Positions 16,379 to 25,141 of a DNA stretch of 64,000 bases are shown here, one piece after another. The stretch's first letter is position 1, and the number at the start of each line of letters is the position of its first letter. The position numbers were made by a program, and so were the translations under genes. The DNA is from Aquamicrobium sp. (lineage in GTDB: Bacteria > Pseudomonadota > Alphaproteobacteria > Rhizobiales > Rhizobiaceae): the NCBI GenBank assembly GCA_019739225.1, contig JAHHDT010000007.1, positions 124,001 through 188,000 on the forward strand. The letters run 5' to 3'. The notes beneath the pieces are model-generated. The model was not told where the DNA came from. It saw only the letters and a list, made by a program, of their open reading frames with translations, and did not search any database.

Positions 16379-17875
16379 TCACGCAGCCGGATTGTTGGCG
16401 TGGCGGCGTCGCCATGCTCCAACCAGCAGTGACAGCCAGATTATGACGACAACACCGCCGAGCGCCGCAGCAATCGGTCGCTCGAAGAACGCGGTCACGG
16501 CTCCGTCGGACTTGATCATGGTCGTGATGAAGTTGCGTTCGAGGATCGGCCCGATGACGATGCCCAGGATACATGGGGCAATCGGGATCTCGTTCTCCTC
16601 CATGAAGAAGCCAAGCACGCCGAAGGCCAGCATCAGCACGATGCCATAGGCGGCGTTGTTGGAGGCGAAGGCACCCACGATGCAGAAGATGAGGATCATC
16701 GGCATCAACACCCGTCTCGGTGTTCGCAGCAGGTGCCTCGCGAGCTTGATGACGAGCCAGCCGAGCGGCACCATCAACAGGTTGGCCAGAATGAAGATCA
16801 GGAAGACGGCGTAGATGGTCTGCGGGTTGAAAAGGAACAATGTGGGGCCGGGGTTGATGCCCTTCACATAAAGGACGCCGATGACGATGGCGGTGATGGT
16901 ATCGCCGGGAATGCCGAAAACCAGTGCCGGTATCCAGGCACTGGCCAGCGACGAGTTGTTCGCTGACGTGCTTTCTATAACGCCTTCGACATGGCCGGTG
17001 CCGAATTTTTCCGGGTTGCGCGACAGACGGCGGCTGACGGCGTAGCTGACATAGGCCGCGACGTCGGCGCCGGCGCCGGGAAGGACGCCGATCGCGGTGC
17101 CGAGCACGTTTCCGCGCAACTGCTGCGGCCAATACGTCCTGATCATTCCGCCCCAGTCGCGGAAAATGTTGCCGACCTTGCTTTGTACCGAGTCCCAGGG
17201 CGGTGCACCGGCCGCGATCGTGCGCAGGACCTCGGATACCGCGAAGAGGCCGATCATGGCGGGAATGAAATCGATGCCGGCAAGCATATCTGTAGAGCCG
17301 AAGGTAAAGCGCGGCACACCGGCGGGATTGTTCAGCCCCACGGTGGAGATAAGAAGGCCTATCAGCAGGCTGACCATACCCCGGATCGGCGAGGCGGCAC
17401 CGATGAAGGCGGCGCAGGTAAGGCCCAGCAGCGCCATCCAGAAATATTCCGGCGAGGAGAACTTCAGCGCGATCTCGGCAAGCGCCGGCGCGGCGAAGAT
17501 CAGCACCACCGTGCCGAACAACCCGCCGATGGCCGAAAAGACGACGCAGGCGCCCAGCACCTTCTCGGCCTGCCCCTTGCGTGTCATCGCATATGCTTCA
17601 TCGACATAGGCTGCCGAGGCGGGTGTGCCGGGTATGCGCAGCAGGGCGCCCGGAATATCGCCCGCGAAGATCGCCATCGCCGCGCAGGTGACCATCGCGC
17701 CGACTGCGGGGATGGGATCCATGAAGAAGGTGAGCGGCACCAGCAGTGCCGTGGCCATGGTGGCGGTCAATCCGGGAACCGCGCCCACAAGCAGCCCGAA
17801 AAGCGCTGCCGAAATCAGCGTGAGAAGCACGTCGACCGTGAAGACCAGTTCGAAGGCGGCGAGTATCGCGTTCAT
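16379..17875 (-). CDS. tctA: Tripartite tricarboxylate transporter large permease TctA
   Basis: 498 residues, usual length, with about 12 hydrophobic segments. The family signature near the N-terminus is clear: FGLLVGAVPGLTATMATALLVPLTF and later GDIPGALLRIPGTPASAAYVDEAYAMTRKGQ. A second half-repeat shows GNVLGTAIGVLPGAGADVAAYVSYAVSRR and VFGIPGDTITAIVIG. It forms the sodium/proton-driven channel with TctB, fed by the TctC binding protein. The gene follows tctB by 12 bases in a tctC-tctB-tctA order. The substrate is not evident; carboxylates are typical. Confidence 0.93.
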   Translation of the reverse strand: MNAILAAFELVFTVDVLLTLISAALFGLLVGAVPGLTATMATALLVPLTFFMDPIPAVGAMVTCAAMAIFAGDIPGALLRIPGTPASAAYVDEAYAMTRKGQAEKVLGACVVFSAIGGLFGTVVLIFAAPALAEIALKFSSPEYFWMALLGLTCAAFIGAASPIRGMVSLLIGLLISTVGLNNPAGVPRFTFGSTDMLAGIDFIPAMIGLFAVSEVLRTIAAGAPPWDSVQSKVGNIFRDWGGMIRTYWPQQLRGNVLGTAIGVLPGAGADVAAYVSYAVSRRLSRNPEKFGTGHVEGVIESTSANNSSLASAWIPALVFGIPGDTITAIVIGVLYVKGINPGPTLFLFNPQTIYAVFLIFILANLLMVPLGWLVIKLARHLLRTPRRVLMPMILIFCIVGAFASNNAAYGIVLMLAFGVLGFFMEENEIPIAPCILGIVIGPILERNFITTMIKSDGAVTAFFERPIAAALGGVVVIIWLSLLVGAWRRRHANNPAA

Positions 17876-17887
17876 CCGGCCCCCTTC

Positions 17888-18358
17888 CTACCAGGGCAAG
17901 CGGGGCATTAGCCCCTGCGGCAGCGGCACGAGGAGAATCGAGCGGAAGACGAAATCACAGACGAAAGCCGCGGCAAACGCGAAGGCGAGCGTCTGCCACC
18001 ATGGCACGCGCAGCATCCTGAACAGGACGATCAGCAGCAGCAGCGAGATCGGGATGAAGCCGAGGTAGCGCGCGAACAGGATGTAGGCGATGACGCAGAG
18101 TATCGTGACCAGGATCGCCGGCATCGCGCCCGGCTTTCGGGTCCACTCTGTGCGCGTGACCAGAGGAAACGGTGCGGCGCGAAATCCGCGCACGAGCATA
18201 ACCAGCCCGCAGCCGACGAAACCTATGGCGATGGCTGTCGGGAACGCAGACGCGCCGTAGCGCTGGCCGGGTATAGCCGGAAAGGTCTGCGAATAGATGC
18301 CGACCGCCAGTCCGAAGACCAGCAGCACGGCACCCAGCATGGTGTCACTGAAGCGCAT
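17888..18358 (-). CDS. tctB: Tripartite tricarboxylate transporter small permease TctB
   Basis: 156 residues from the ATG at 18356-18358. A longer frame upstream reads through the hairpin region and is rejected. Four hydrophobic helices are visible, including TMLGAVLLVFGLAVGIYSQTFP and FIPISLLLLIVLFRMLRV. The segment GQRYGASAFPTAIAIGFVGCG is typical of TctB. It is the small membrane subunit partnering TctA. Confidence 0.85.
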   Translation of the reverse strand: MRFSDTMLGAVLLVFGLAVGIYSQTFPAIPGQRYGASAFPTAIAIGFVGCGLVMLVRGFRAAPFPLVTRTEWTRKPGAMPAILVTILCVIAYILFARYLGFIPISLLLLIVLFRMLRVPWWQTLAFAFAAAFVCDFVFRSILLVPLPQGLMPRLPW

Positions 18359-18391
18359 CGAAACCTCGCGCGGCAGACAGTGCGGCCACGA

Positions 18392-18419
18392 GATGAAAGG
18401 CGCAGCCGCGCCCTTCATC
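18392..18419 (-). terminator. Stem-loop between tctC and tctB
   Basis: A 12-bp stem with one mismatch (18392-18403 and 18408-18419) and a 4-base loop (AGCC) sits in the 80-base gap between the tctC stop and the tctB start. No T-run follows. Such intercistronic hairpins often raise the level of the binding-protein transcript relative to the permease genes; that function here is inferred. Confidence 0.55.
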
Positions 18420-18438
18420 CCGTCGTGCCGCCCGGTTG

Positions 18439-19419
18439 CTACTGGACGAGGCCGACGGCCTTCATCGTGTCGCCGAGCGCCTGGTTGCTCTGGCTCATGA
18501 AGTCGGCGAACTCCTGGCCCGCGGCCCAGCGCACACCGTATCCCTGCGCTTCCATGAAGCCGCGGTAATCGTCGCTGTTGTAGACGGTCTCGAGAGCCGT
18601 GGTCAGCTTGGTGGCAACGTCTTCGGGAAGCCCGGCCGGACCGACGATGCCGCGCCATGCGCCGATCTGCCAGTCGGAACCGACCGCTTCATTGAGCGTC
18701 GGTACGTCGGGGAATAGATCGGCGCGGTTCGCGGACATGATAGCGAGCGACTTGACCCGCCCGGCCTCGATCAGGGCACGGGCTTCCACCAGCGAACACG
18801 GAACGATGTTCACGCCGCCCGCGACGAGTTCCTGCAGGCCGGGGGCTGCGCCTTCGCTCGGGACCCACGGAACTTTTGCCGGATCGATGCCACGGTCGTT
18901 GAGCATGCCGGCGATCGCCAGATGCCAGATGCCGCCCTGGCCCGTTCCCGAGGCCCGGAACGTTGCGGGCTCGCCCGATTCAATGGCGGCAAGCAGCGCC
19001 TCCAGCGTGTCGTACTCGGAATCCGCGGCAACCTGCACGCCCGCGGCATCCTCGTTCATCAGCGCAAGCGGAGTGTAGTCTTCCCAGGTCAGTTCCGTAA
19101 GGCCCTGCCAGTGCATCATGCCGATCTCGACAGTTGCAATGCCCAGCGTGTAGCCGTCCGGATCGGCTTCGGCGATCGCCGAATGGCCGACGACGCCCGA
19201 GCCACCGGTCCGGTTGACGACGTTCACTGGCTGGCCCAACTCCTTCTCCAGTACGGAACCGATGATGCGCGCAGTGGCGTCGGTGCCGCCGCCGGCGCCC
19301 CAAGGCACGATGATCGTCAGCGGACGCTCCGGGTATTCGGCCATTGCCGGTGTCGCAAACGGCAGCACGGTCGCGATTGCGCCGGCTGCCGCAAGTCCAA
19401 GAACCGATCTTCTGAGCAT
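18439..19419 (-). CDS. tctC: Tripartite tricarboxylate transporter periplasmic binding protein TctC (Bug family)
   Basis: 326 residues from the ATG at 19417-19419, supported by GGAGG nine bases upstream; the longer frame lacks a sensible N-terminus. A signal peptide (LRRSVLGLAAAGAIATVLPF ... AMA) precedes the Bug-family start YPERPLTIIVPWGAGGGTDA and the conserved VVNRTGGSGVVGHSAIAEADPDGYTLG. It captures the substrate for TctAB. First gene of the leftward tct operon, divergent from pcm. Confidence 0.92.
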   Translation of the reverse strand: MLRRSVLGLAAAGAIATVLPFATPAMAEYPERPLTIIVPWGAGGGTDATARIIGSVLEKELGQPVNVVNRTGGSGVVGHSAIAEADPDGYTLGIATVEIGMMHWQGLTELTWEDYTPLALMNEDAAGVQVAADSEYDTLEALLAAIESGEPATFRASGTGQGGIWHLAIAGMLNDRGIDPAKVPWVPSEGAAPGLQELVAGGVNIVPCSLVEARALIEAGRVKSLAIMSANRADLFPDVPTLNEAVGSDWQIGAWRGIVGPAGLPEDVATKLTTALETVYNSDDYRGFMEAQGYGVRWAAGQEFADFMSQSNQALGDTMKAVGLVQ

Positions 19420-19516
19420 TTCATTCCTCCCGAAATTCTCCTCAATAGCGCCGTCCAGAATTGACGATACGGAACGTGTGCGCAACCTCCGGGTTAAAAC
19501 AGACAGACGGGAGGGT

Positions 19517-20194
19517 ATGGGCAAGGTTGCAGGAGAAGGCCCGGTTCACCGCCGATGCCGGAGGATGGAACAGCGGCGCAGACTTATGGTCGAGAACCAG
19601 ATCGCCGCCCGCGGCGTGCACGATCGCAACGTGCTTGACGCCATGAATTGCGTTCCTCGCGAGTGTTTTGTCGATCGAGAGCTCCGCGACCGGGCGTATG
19701 AAGACACGCCGCTGCCAATCGGCGAAGGGCAAACGATCTCCCAGCCGTTCATTGTGGCATACATGATCGAAGCCGCGCGGATTACCCCCGGCGCGCGGGT
19801 TCTGGAGGTCGGGGCCGGATGCGGCTATGCCGCGGCGGTCCTGAGCCGGATCGCCGGGAGCGTTCATGCCGTGGAGCGCCATGCCAGTCTCGGCAGGGCG
19901 GCGGCGGAAAGGTTGCGATCGCTTGGCTACGACAATGTCGAATTGCGCGTGGCCGACGGTACGAAGGGTTGGCCGGAGGCAGCGCCTTTCGATGCCATAA
20001 TCGTCTCGGCCGGTGGAACCTCCGTGCCCGAGGCTCTCGAGGATCAGTTGGCGCCGGATGGCGTGCTGATCATGCCGGTAGGGCGCGACGGACGCCGTCA
20101 GCGCCTGCTGCGGGTCCGGCGCAGCGCCAACGGGCATTTCGAACAGGAAGATCTTGGCGGGGTTGCCTTCGTTCCGCTGGTCGACGGTGCATGA
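19517..20194 (+). CDS. pcm: Protein-L-isoaspartate O-methyltransferase
   Basis: 225 residues from the ATG at 19517; an ATG at 19565 (MEQRRRLM) is a plausible shorter start, and the frame open further upstream runs into the tctC promoter. Motifs: RECFVDRELRDRAYEDTPLPIGEGQTISQP, split across the substrate loop, and the S-adenosylmethionine site VLEVGAGCGYAAAVLSRIA. The ending matches the family (VLIMPVGRDGRRQRLLRV). The enzyme repairs isoaspartyl residues in aged proteins. The gene is convergent with the AI-2E-family gene, 11 bases away. Confidence 0.88.
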   Translation: MGKVAGEGPVHRRCRRMEQRRRLMVENQIAARGVHDRNVLDAMNCVPRECFVDRELRDRAYEDTPLPIGEGQTISQPFIVAYMIEAARITPGARVLEVGAGCGYAAAVLSRIAGSVHAVERHASLGRAAAERLRSLGYDNVELRVADGTKGWPEAAPFDAIIVSAGGTSVPEALEDQLAPDGVLIMPVGRDGRRQRLLRVRRSANGHFEQEDLGGVAFVPLVDGA

Positions 20195-20205
20195 ATTCCG
20201 CCGGC

Positions 20206-21336
20206 CTACTCGTCGTGGTTCAAGATTTGTTGCGCGGAAAGGAAGTTGCCGACCTGCTGAAAACCTTCGAAGTGATCGCAGAAAACCTTGACGACCACCA
20301 GCAGCGGTACCGCGATCAGCGCGCCGACGAAGCCCCACAGCCACGACCAGAAAGCGACAGCAATGAGGATGGCGACCGCGTTCAACTCGAGCCGGCGCCC
20401 AAGGATAAGCGGCGTGATGATCTGACCTTCCATAATATTACAGATAACGACGAAGCCCGGTACGAGCAGCGCATAGCCGATGCTGTCGAAGGTGATGATC
20501 GAAATTACCGCCACGACCATGATCGTCATCAGCGCGCCGACATAGGGCAGGAAATTGAGCAATGCAGCCATGGCGCCCCACAGCAGGGGGGTTGGCATGC
20601 CCAGGGCCCAAAGGCCTGCACAGACGACCACGCCGAGCCCGCCATTTATGACGGCCACCGTAAGCAGATAGCGCGAGACCTCGCGCTCGACGTCGTAGAC
20701 GACGCGTAGCGCCCGCTTCTTCTCGCTCATGGTTGTGAAGGACTGGACGATCTTCTCGTAGAACAGCGTTCCCGACGCCAGCAGGAACAGGGATAGCACG
20801 AAGACGATGGCGATCGTGGTACCAGCGCTCAGCATGTTTCCTGCCGCCTGCGACAGGATGCCGGGCTGTTGCACGGCGACCTTCAACACGCCTTCATCGC
20901 TCGTGGTGTCCGCGGCTTCGTCGATCTGCTGCGATATGGCGAGCAGTCGGTTGAAGGGGGTGCGCAGTTCCTGCATCCTCTCGCTCAGATCACGACCGAT
21001 CTGTGGCGCGTCGTGAACAAGCTGCATCACCGGCCCGCTCAACAGGTAGCCGCCGATCGTCACAACCAGAGCCGAAGCCGCAACCAGCAACGTCGCAGAC
21101 AGTGGCGCCGGTATGCCTCGCTTTCCGGCAAAGCGGACGATCGGGGTCAGTGTCAGCGCGAAAAGAAACGCCAAGATTACCGGCATGAAGAATTCGCGCC
21201 CGAAGTAAAGCGCGTAGATGGCGAGAATCACAAAGATGCCGGTCAGCGCAAAATCGCGGCGCACCGTTTTTCCGGGACCGGGAATCGGGTCCGGCACCGT
21301 CGCTTGTTCGCGCTCGTCGCTATCGGTCTTGCTCAC
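20206..21336 (-). CDS. AI-2E/PerM family membrane protein
   Basis: 376 residues with about eight helices. A cytoplasmic N-terminus leads into ALTGIFVILAIYALYFGREFFMP and the family region FALTLTPIVRFAGKRGIPAPLSA. The central soluble segment (about 90-160) is followed by GLWALGMPTPLLWGAMAALLNFLPYVGAL, the most conserved stretch of the AI-2E/PerM family, and then EGQIITPLILGRRLELNAVAI. Members have been linked to AI-2 export or sodium/proton antiport, so the substrate is uncertain. It is transcribed divergently from the FadR-like regulator. Confidence 0.85.
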   Translation of the reverse strand: MSKTDSDEREQATVPDPIPGPGKTVRRDFALTGIFVILAIYALYFGREFFMPVILAFLFALTLTPIVRFAGKRGIPAPLSATLLVAASALVVTIGGYLLSGPVMQLVHDAPQIGRDLSERMQELRTPFNRLLAISQQIDEAADTTSDEGVLKVAVQQPGILSQAAGNMLSAGTTIAIVFVLSLFLLASGTLFYEKIVQSFTTMSEKKRALRVVYDVEREVSRYLLTVAVINGGLGVVVCAGLWALGMPTPLLWGAMAALLNFLPYVGALMTIMVVAVISIITFDSIGYALLVPGFVVICNIMEGQIITPLILGRRLELNAVAILIAVAFWSWLWGFVGALIAVPLLVVVKVFCDHFEGFQQVGNFLSAQQILNHDE

Positions 21337-21439
21337 GGCGATCCCCCGGATGATAGCCTCATCAATGCACGAATTCGTATCGGGTTCCTAGTTGCCGGGC
21401 CGCGCACTGCTATTGACTCGAAATTCTCAAAAGTGCCTA

Positions 21440-21450
21440 TTGTCCGACAA
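21440..21450 (+). promoter_or_regulatory. Perfect FadR-type palindrome before the FadR-like regulator gene
   Basis: TTGTCCGACAA is an exact inverted repeat (TTGTC-C-GACAA) and fits the FadR-subfamily consensus TNGTNNNACNA at every fixed position. It lies 25 bases before the ATG at 21476 and downstream of a TTGACT (21413-21418) that may be the -35 element. That position suits autorepression. The assignment to this regulator is inference. Confidence 0.6.
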
Positions 21451-21475
21451 AGTGCATTTTCGACTGAATGGGGCG

Positions 21476-22252
21476 ATGTCGGAAACCGAACTCGGCAGAT
21501 TTGACAGGATCAAGGTTCCCTCGGCGTACGAGATGGTGGCCGACGCCATTGAGCGCGAAATCACGTCCGGCCGCCTGAAGCCGGGAGACCAGATCGGCAC
21601 CGAGGCCGACCTTGTCCGTCAGTTCGGCGTCAACCGTTCGACCGTCCGCGAAGGCATCCGCGTGCTTGAGCAAAGCGGCTTCGTGCGCCGCGAGACCGGA
21701 CGCAAGCTGTTCGTCTGCGTGCCGCGCTACCGCAACCTGTCCAGCCGCATGAGCCGGGCGATGATCATCAACGAGGTCACGTTCCGCGAGCTTTACGAAA
21801 CCGCGCAGGTTCTGGAGGGCGGCGCCGTGCAGGCCGCCGTCGAGCGCGCCACGGATGACGACATCGCCGCGCTGGAGGAAAACCAGCTTCGCGCAGAAAG
21901 CGTCGTGGACGATCCCATTCGCCTTGCGGATGTCGATACGGAGTTTCACGCGCTTGTGGCGCGCAGTACCCGCAACCGGGTTCTCGAACTGGCGCGCGAG
22001 CCGGCCGCACTGCTTTTCTTTCCGACTTCGGAGATGATCTGCCGCCGCGTCCCCCAAGGCGGCAGCCGTATGGTTGCCGCGCACCGCGAGATCATCGATG
22101 CCATCAAGGCGCGTGACGTCGAGCGTGCCCGCACATGGATGTTCCGGCACGTGCGCGACTGGAAGCGTGGTTTCGAGCGTGCGGGCCGCGACATCGACGA
22201 GCCCGTCGAAAGAATATTTCCGAAGCTCTCACCGGGAGCTTCGTTCTTGTAG
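21476..22252 (+). CDS. GntR-family (FadR/FCD subfamily) transcriptional regulator
   Basis: 258 residues from the ATG at 21476; the frame extending to 21392 overlaps the operator. The winged helix-turn-helix spans residues about 12-78 (YEMVADAIEREITSGRLKPG, VNRSTVREGIRVLEQSGFV). The FCD ligand domain (about 95-225) contains DTEFHALVARSTRN and AAHREIIDAIKARDVERA, which hold the Asp and His residues that usually bind a metal with a carboxylate ligand. FCD regulators respond to organic acids or acyl-CoAs. The downstream ABC transporter and acyl-CoA synthetase genes start 50-130 bases later on the same strand and are its likely targets. Confidence 0.9.
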   Translation: MSETELGRFDRIKVPSAYEMVADAIEREITSGRLKPGDQIGTEADLVRQFGVNRSTVREGIRVLEQSGFVRRETGRKLFVCVPRYRNLSSRMSRAMIINEVTFRELYETAQVLEGGAVQAAVERATDDDIAALEENQLRAESVVDDPIRLADVDTEFHALVARSTRNRVLELAREPAALLFFPTSEMICRRVPQGGSRMVAAHREIIDAIKARDVERARTWMFRHVRDWKRGFERAGRDIDEPVERIFPKLSPGASFL

Positions 22253-22305
22253 GTGCCCTTCATGCGCGGGGAGGCTGCGTGAGCAAGGGGAAGGGAGGAG
22301 GAGAA

Positions 22306-22383
22306 ATGAACCGGTTTGCCGTAACGGGCCGGGCCGTGGCCGATCAGGTTTTCGTTGGGACGCATCCATGCGCGCGCCGATGA
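22306..22383 (+). CDS. Possible 25-residue leader ORF coupled to livG
   Basis: ATG at 22306 preceded by GGGAGGAGGAGAA, the strongest ribosome-binding site in the neighbourhood. It encodes 25 residues, starting MNRFAVTGRAVADQ and ending CARR. Its stop codon overlaps the ATG at 22380 of the first ABC ATPase gene (ATGA), the usual sign of translational coupling. The peptide has no recognisable domain. Its role is probably to deliver ribosomes to livG; it could also be a remnant of an older start. Confidence 0.4.
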   Translation: MNRFAVTGRAVADQVFVGTHPCARR

Positions 22384-23192
22384 AACCTGCCAGCCTCGAG
22401 GTTGCGGGGCTGTCGCTATCCTTCGGCGGCCTCAAGGCGATCAACGACGTGTCGTTCAGTGTCGAGCCGGGCTCGATCACGGCGTTGATCGGGCCGAACG
22501 GCGCCGGCAAGACGTCGATGTTCAACTGCATTTCCGGCTTCTACAAGCCGCAGCGGGGCGCCATCCGCTTCGACGGCGAGGACGTGTCGCGCACCCATCC
22601 GCCCGAGCGCGCCCGGATGGGTTTCGCCCGTACCTTCCAGAACATCGCGCTGTTTCGCGGCATGACGGTGCTCGATAACATCAAGCTCGGCCGCCACGCA
22701 CATATGAAGACCAACATCTTCCAGGCGCTTGCCTATTTTGGCACGGCGGCGCGGGAAGAAATGGAACTTCGCGCCGAGGTCGAGCGCGACATCATCGATT
22801 TCCTCGAGATCAATCATATCAGGCACATGCCTGTCGCCTCCCTGTCCTACGGGCTCCAGAAGCGCGTGGAGCTGGCACGCGCGCTCGCCATGCGTCCGCG
22901 CATCCTTCTGCTCGACGAGCCGGTGGCGGGCATGAACCGTGAAGAGACCGAGGACATGGCGCGCTTCATCCTCGACGTGAAGGAGGAATGGGGCACGACG
23001 ATCCTCATGGTCGAACACGACATGGGCATGGTTATGGACATCTCGGACCATGTGGTTGTGCTGAATTTCGGGCAGGTGATCGCGAGCGGGCTGCCGCACG
23101 AGGTGCAGGAGAACCCGCAGGTGGTGGAAGCCTATCTCGGCAGCGGCGACCCGGCCGCGTTAATGAAGCGGCTCGCGGAGGAAGCGGCCTGA
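22380..23192 (+). CDS. livG: Branched-chain-amino-acid-type ABC transporter ATPase (LivG-like)
   Basis: 270 residues from the ATG at 22380; an in-frame ATG at 22368 adds four residues. Motifs: Walker A GPNGAGKTSM, Q-loop RTFQNIALF, the LivG-typical signature LSYGLQKRVELARAL, Walker B ILLLDEPVAGMN and the His switch VEHDMGMVMD. The insert AHMKTNIFQALAYFGTAARE matches the LivG extra helical region. It is one of two ATPases of the importer encoded to 27132. Its stop overlaps the next gene by one base. Confidence 0.92.
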   Translation: MKPASLEVAGLSLSFGGLKAINDVSFSVEPGSITALIGPNGAGKTSMFNCISGFYKPQRGAIRFDGEDVSRTHPPERARMGFARTFQNIALFRGMTVLDNIKLGRHAHMKTNIFQALAYFGTAAREEMELRAEVERDIIDFLEINHIRHMPVASLSYGLQKRVELARALAMRPRILLLDEPVAGMNREETEDMARFILDVKEEWGTTILMVEHDMGMVMDISDHVVVLNFGQVIASGLPHEVQENPQVVEAYLGSGDPAALMKRLAEEAA

Positions 23193-24073
23193 TGAGCGAT
23201 CTCCTGTTCTTCATCGAAGTGTCGCTGGCGGGGCTCGGCTCCGGCGCGCTGTTGTCGCTGACCGCGCTGGCATTTGTGCTCATCTACAAGGCAACCCGCG
23301 TCATCAATCTCGCCGTCGGCGAAACCCTGATGATGGGCGGCTACTTCTTCTTCGCGCTGGCGGCCGGCATGAGCCTGCCGGTGTGGGTCGCCATTCCACT
23401 GGCGATCGCCGGCGGCGGGCTGATCGGCGCCATCGTGGAGCGCGGCATTATCCGCCGCATGCTCGGCGAAAGCCCGATCTCCGTGTTCATGGTCACGGTC
23501 GGGCTCGGCTCGGTTCTGGTCGGACTGGTCGAGTTCATCTGGGGCACGGACCCACGCTCGCTGCCGGACTTCATGGGATCGGCCCCGATCTTTCTCGGCG
23601 AGGTGTACGTCTCGCGCAAAATCGCGATCAGCTTCGTGGTCGCCGCGGTGGTGATCGCCATCTTCCTGATCCTGTTCCGCTACTGGCGCGGCGGTGTCGC
23701 GCTTCGCGCCACGGCAACCGATCAGGCGGCCGCTTATTCCTGCGGCATCAATGTGCCCGGTGTCTTCTCGCTCGCATGGATCATCGGCTGTGGCACGGCC
23801 GCGGGCGCCGGAATGCTGCTCGGGCAGATCGGCGGCATTGCGCCCACCATGGGCGCGTTCGGCCTCTCGGCGCTGGTCGTGGTCATTGTCGGCGGGCTGG
23901 ATTCCGTGGCCGGCGCGTTGATCGCAGGGCTGTTCATCGGCCTCGTCGAGGCCTGGACCGGAACCTATCTCGGCGGCGAATACAAGCTCGTCTTCACCTT
24001 CGGCATCCTCATACTGATGCTGATGATCCGCCCTTACGGCCTTTTCGGCACCACCGAAATCGAGCGGCTCTGA
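23192..24073 (+). CDS. livH: Branched-chain-amino-acid-type ABC transporter permease (LivH-like)
   Basis: 293 residues from the ATG at 23192, which shares its A with the livG stop. Eight or so helices. Family features include GLGSGALLSLTALAFVLIYKATRVINLAVG near the N-terminus (read in two parts around LALAFV), the EAA-like loop ALRATATDQAAAYSCGIN and VVVIVGGLDSVAGALIAGLF near the end. It forms the membrane channel with the LivM-like protein two bases downstream. Confidence 0.9.
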   Translation: MSDLLFFIEVSLAGLGSGALLSLTALAFVLIYKATRVINLAVGETLMMGGYFFFALAAGMSLPVWVAIPLAIAGGGLIGAIVERGIIRRMLGESPISVFMVTVGLGSVLVGLVEFIWGTDPRSLPDFMGSAPIFLGEVYVSRKIAISFVVAAVVIAIFLILFRYWRGGVALRATATDQAAAYSCGINVPGVFSLAWIIGCGTAAGAGMLLGQIGGIAPTMGAFGLSALVVVIVGGLDSVAGALIAGLFIGLVEAWTGTYLGGEYKLVFTFGILILMLMIRPYGLFGTTEIERL

Positions 24074-24074
24074 C

Positions 24075-25118
24075 ATGCGCATAGCGACAGCCAACGAGAC
24101 ATATCTGGCCGACGAGGCGCTGCTTTCGACGCGGACCCAGTGGGCGTGGATGGGCATCCTGGCGCTTGTTCTGATTGCAGCACCGTTCGTGCTCAACAAT
24201 TACTGGCTCTATCTTGCCTGCCTCGTCGCCATCAATGTCGCCAGCGCGACCGGCCTCAACATCCTCACGGGCTATACCGGCCTCGTCAGCCTGGGGCAGG
24301 GCGCGTTCATGGCGGTTGGCGCTTACACCGTGGCGTGGCTGGAGGCGAACGTAGGCACGCCGTTTTTCGTCAACCTCGTTGCCGGAGGCGCGCTGGCCGC
24401 GCTCGTCGGCGTGTTCGTCGGCATTCCGAGCCTGCGGGTCAAGGGCCTATACCTTGCGATCGCGACGATCGGTGCGTCGATCATACTCCAGTTCTTCTTC
24501 GTCAACTGGAGTTCGGTCACAGGCGGTTCCCGCGGCATCAACGTCGCTCCGGCGACCTTCTTCGGCACCCAGCTCACCACCTACTTCCAGCTCTACTGGC
24601 TGTTCGTGCCGATCGCAGCGCTGATGGTGCTTGGGGCGGCGAACCTGTTCCGCACGCGCGTCGGGCGTGCCTTCATCGCGATCCGCGACCGCGACATCTC
24701 GGCTGAGGTGCTTGGCATCCCGCTCCTGCGCTACAAGCTCCTGAGCTTTGCGATCTCGTCCTTCTATGCCGGTGTCGCGGGCGGCATGTGGGCCTATTTC
24801 TTCCGCTCGGTAAGCCCGGAGAGCTTCACCATCGTCGAGTCGATCTTCTACCTCGCCGCCGTCATCGTCGGCGGCATGGGCTCGATCCTCGGCGGGGTCA
24901 TCGGTGCCGCTTTCATGACGCTGGTGCCGGAGATACTGCGTTTCGGGGTGGAGATTGCCTCTCCCTATGTCAGCAACGCCGCAACGCTTCTGTCGCCAAT
25001 CCGCACCGTCGCGTTCGGTGGATTGATCATCGCCTTTCTCGTGCTGGAGCCGCAGGGTCTGGCGGAGATTGTCCAGAGGATACGGAGGTTCTTCCATCTC
25101 TGGCCGTTCAAGAAATAA
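24075..25118 (+). CDS. livM: Branched-chain-amino-acid-type ABC transporter permease (LivM-like)
   Basis: 347 residues from the ATG at 24075. A leading soluble segment of about 22 residues is followed by helices including WMGILALVLIAAPFVLNNYW. Diagnostic LivM stretches are ATGLNILTGYTGLVSLGQGA, RVKGLYLAIATIGASIILQF and AVIVGGMGSILGGVIGAAFM. The loop IRDRDISAEVLGIPLLRYK is the ATPase contact. It ends with a basic C-terminus. The binding-protein gene starts 24 bases later, behind a GGAGG ribosome site. Confidence 0.9.
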   Translation: MRIATANETYLADEALLSTRTQWAWMGILALVLIAAPFVLNNYWLYLACLVAINVASATGLNILTGYTGLVSLGQGAFMAVGAYTVAWLEANVGTPFFVNLVAGGALAALVGVFVGIPSLRVKGLYLAIATIGASIILQFFFVNWSSVTGGSRGINVAPATFFGTQLTTYFQLYWLFVPIAALMVLGAANLFRTRVGRAFIAIRDRDISAEVLGIPLLRYKLLSFAISSFYAGVAGGMWAYFFRSVSPESFTIVESIFYLAAVIVGGMGSILGGVIGAAFMTLVPEILRFGVEIASPYVSNAATLLSPIRTVAFGGLIIAFLVLEPQGLAEIVQRIRRFFHLWPFKK

Positions 25119-25141
25119 CCAAAACCGTGGAGGAGTTTGAA

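Noticed and set aside
15073-16422. 449-residue open frame antisense to gspE
   Set aside because: Shadow of the ATPase gene; every GspE motif is on the plus strand.
22368-22379. Earlier ATG (22368) as the livG start
   Set aside because: It lies inside the leader ORF without its own ribosome site, while the ATG at 22380 has the ATGA overlap. The four-residue difference cannot be settled from sequence alone.
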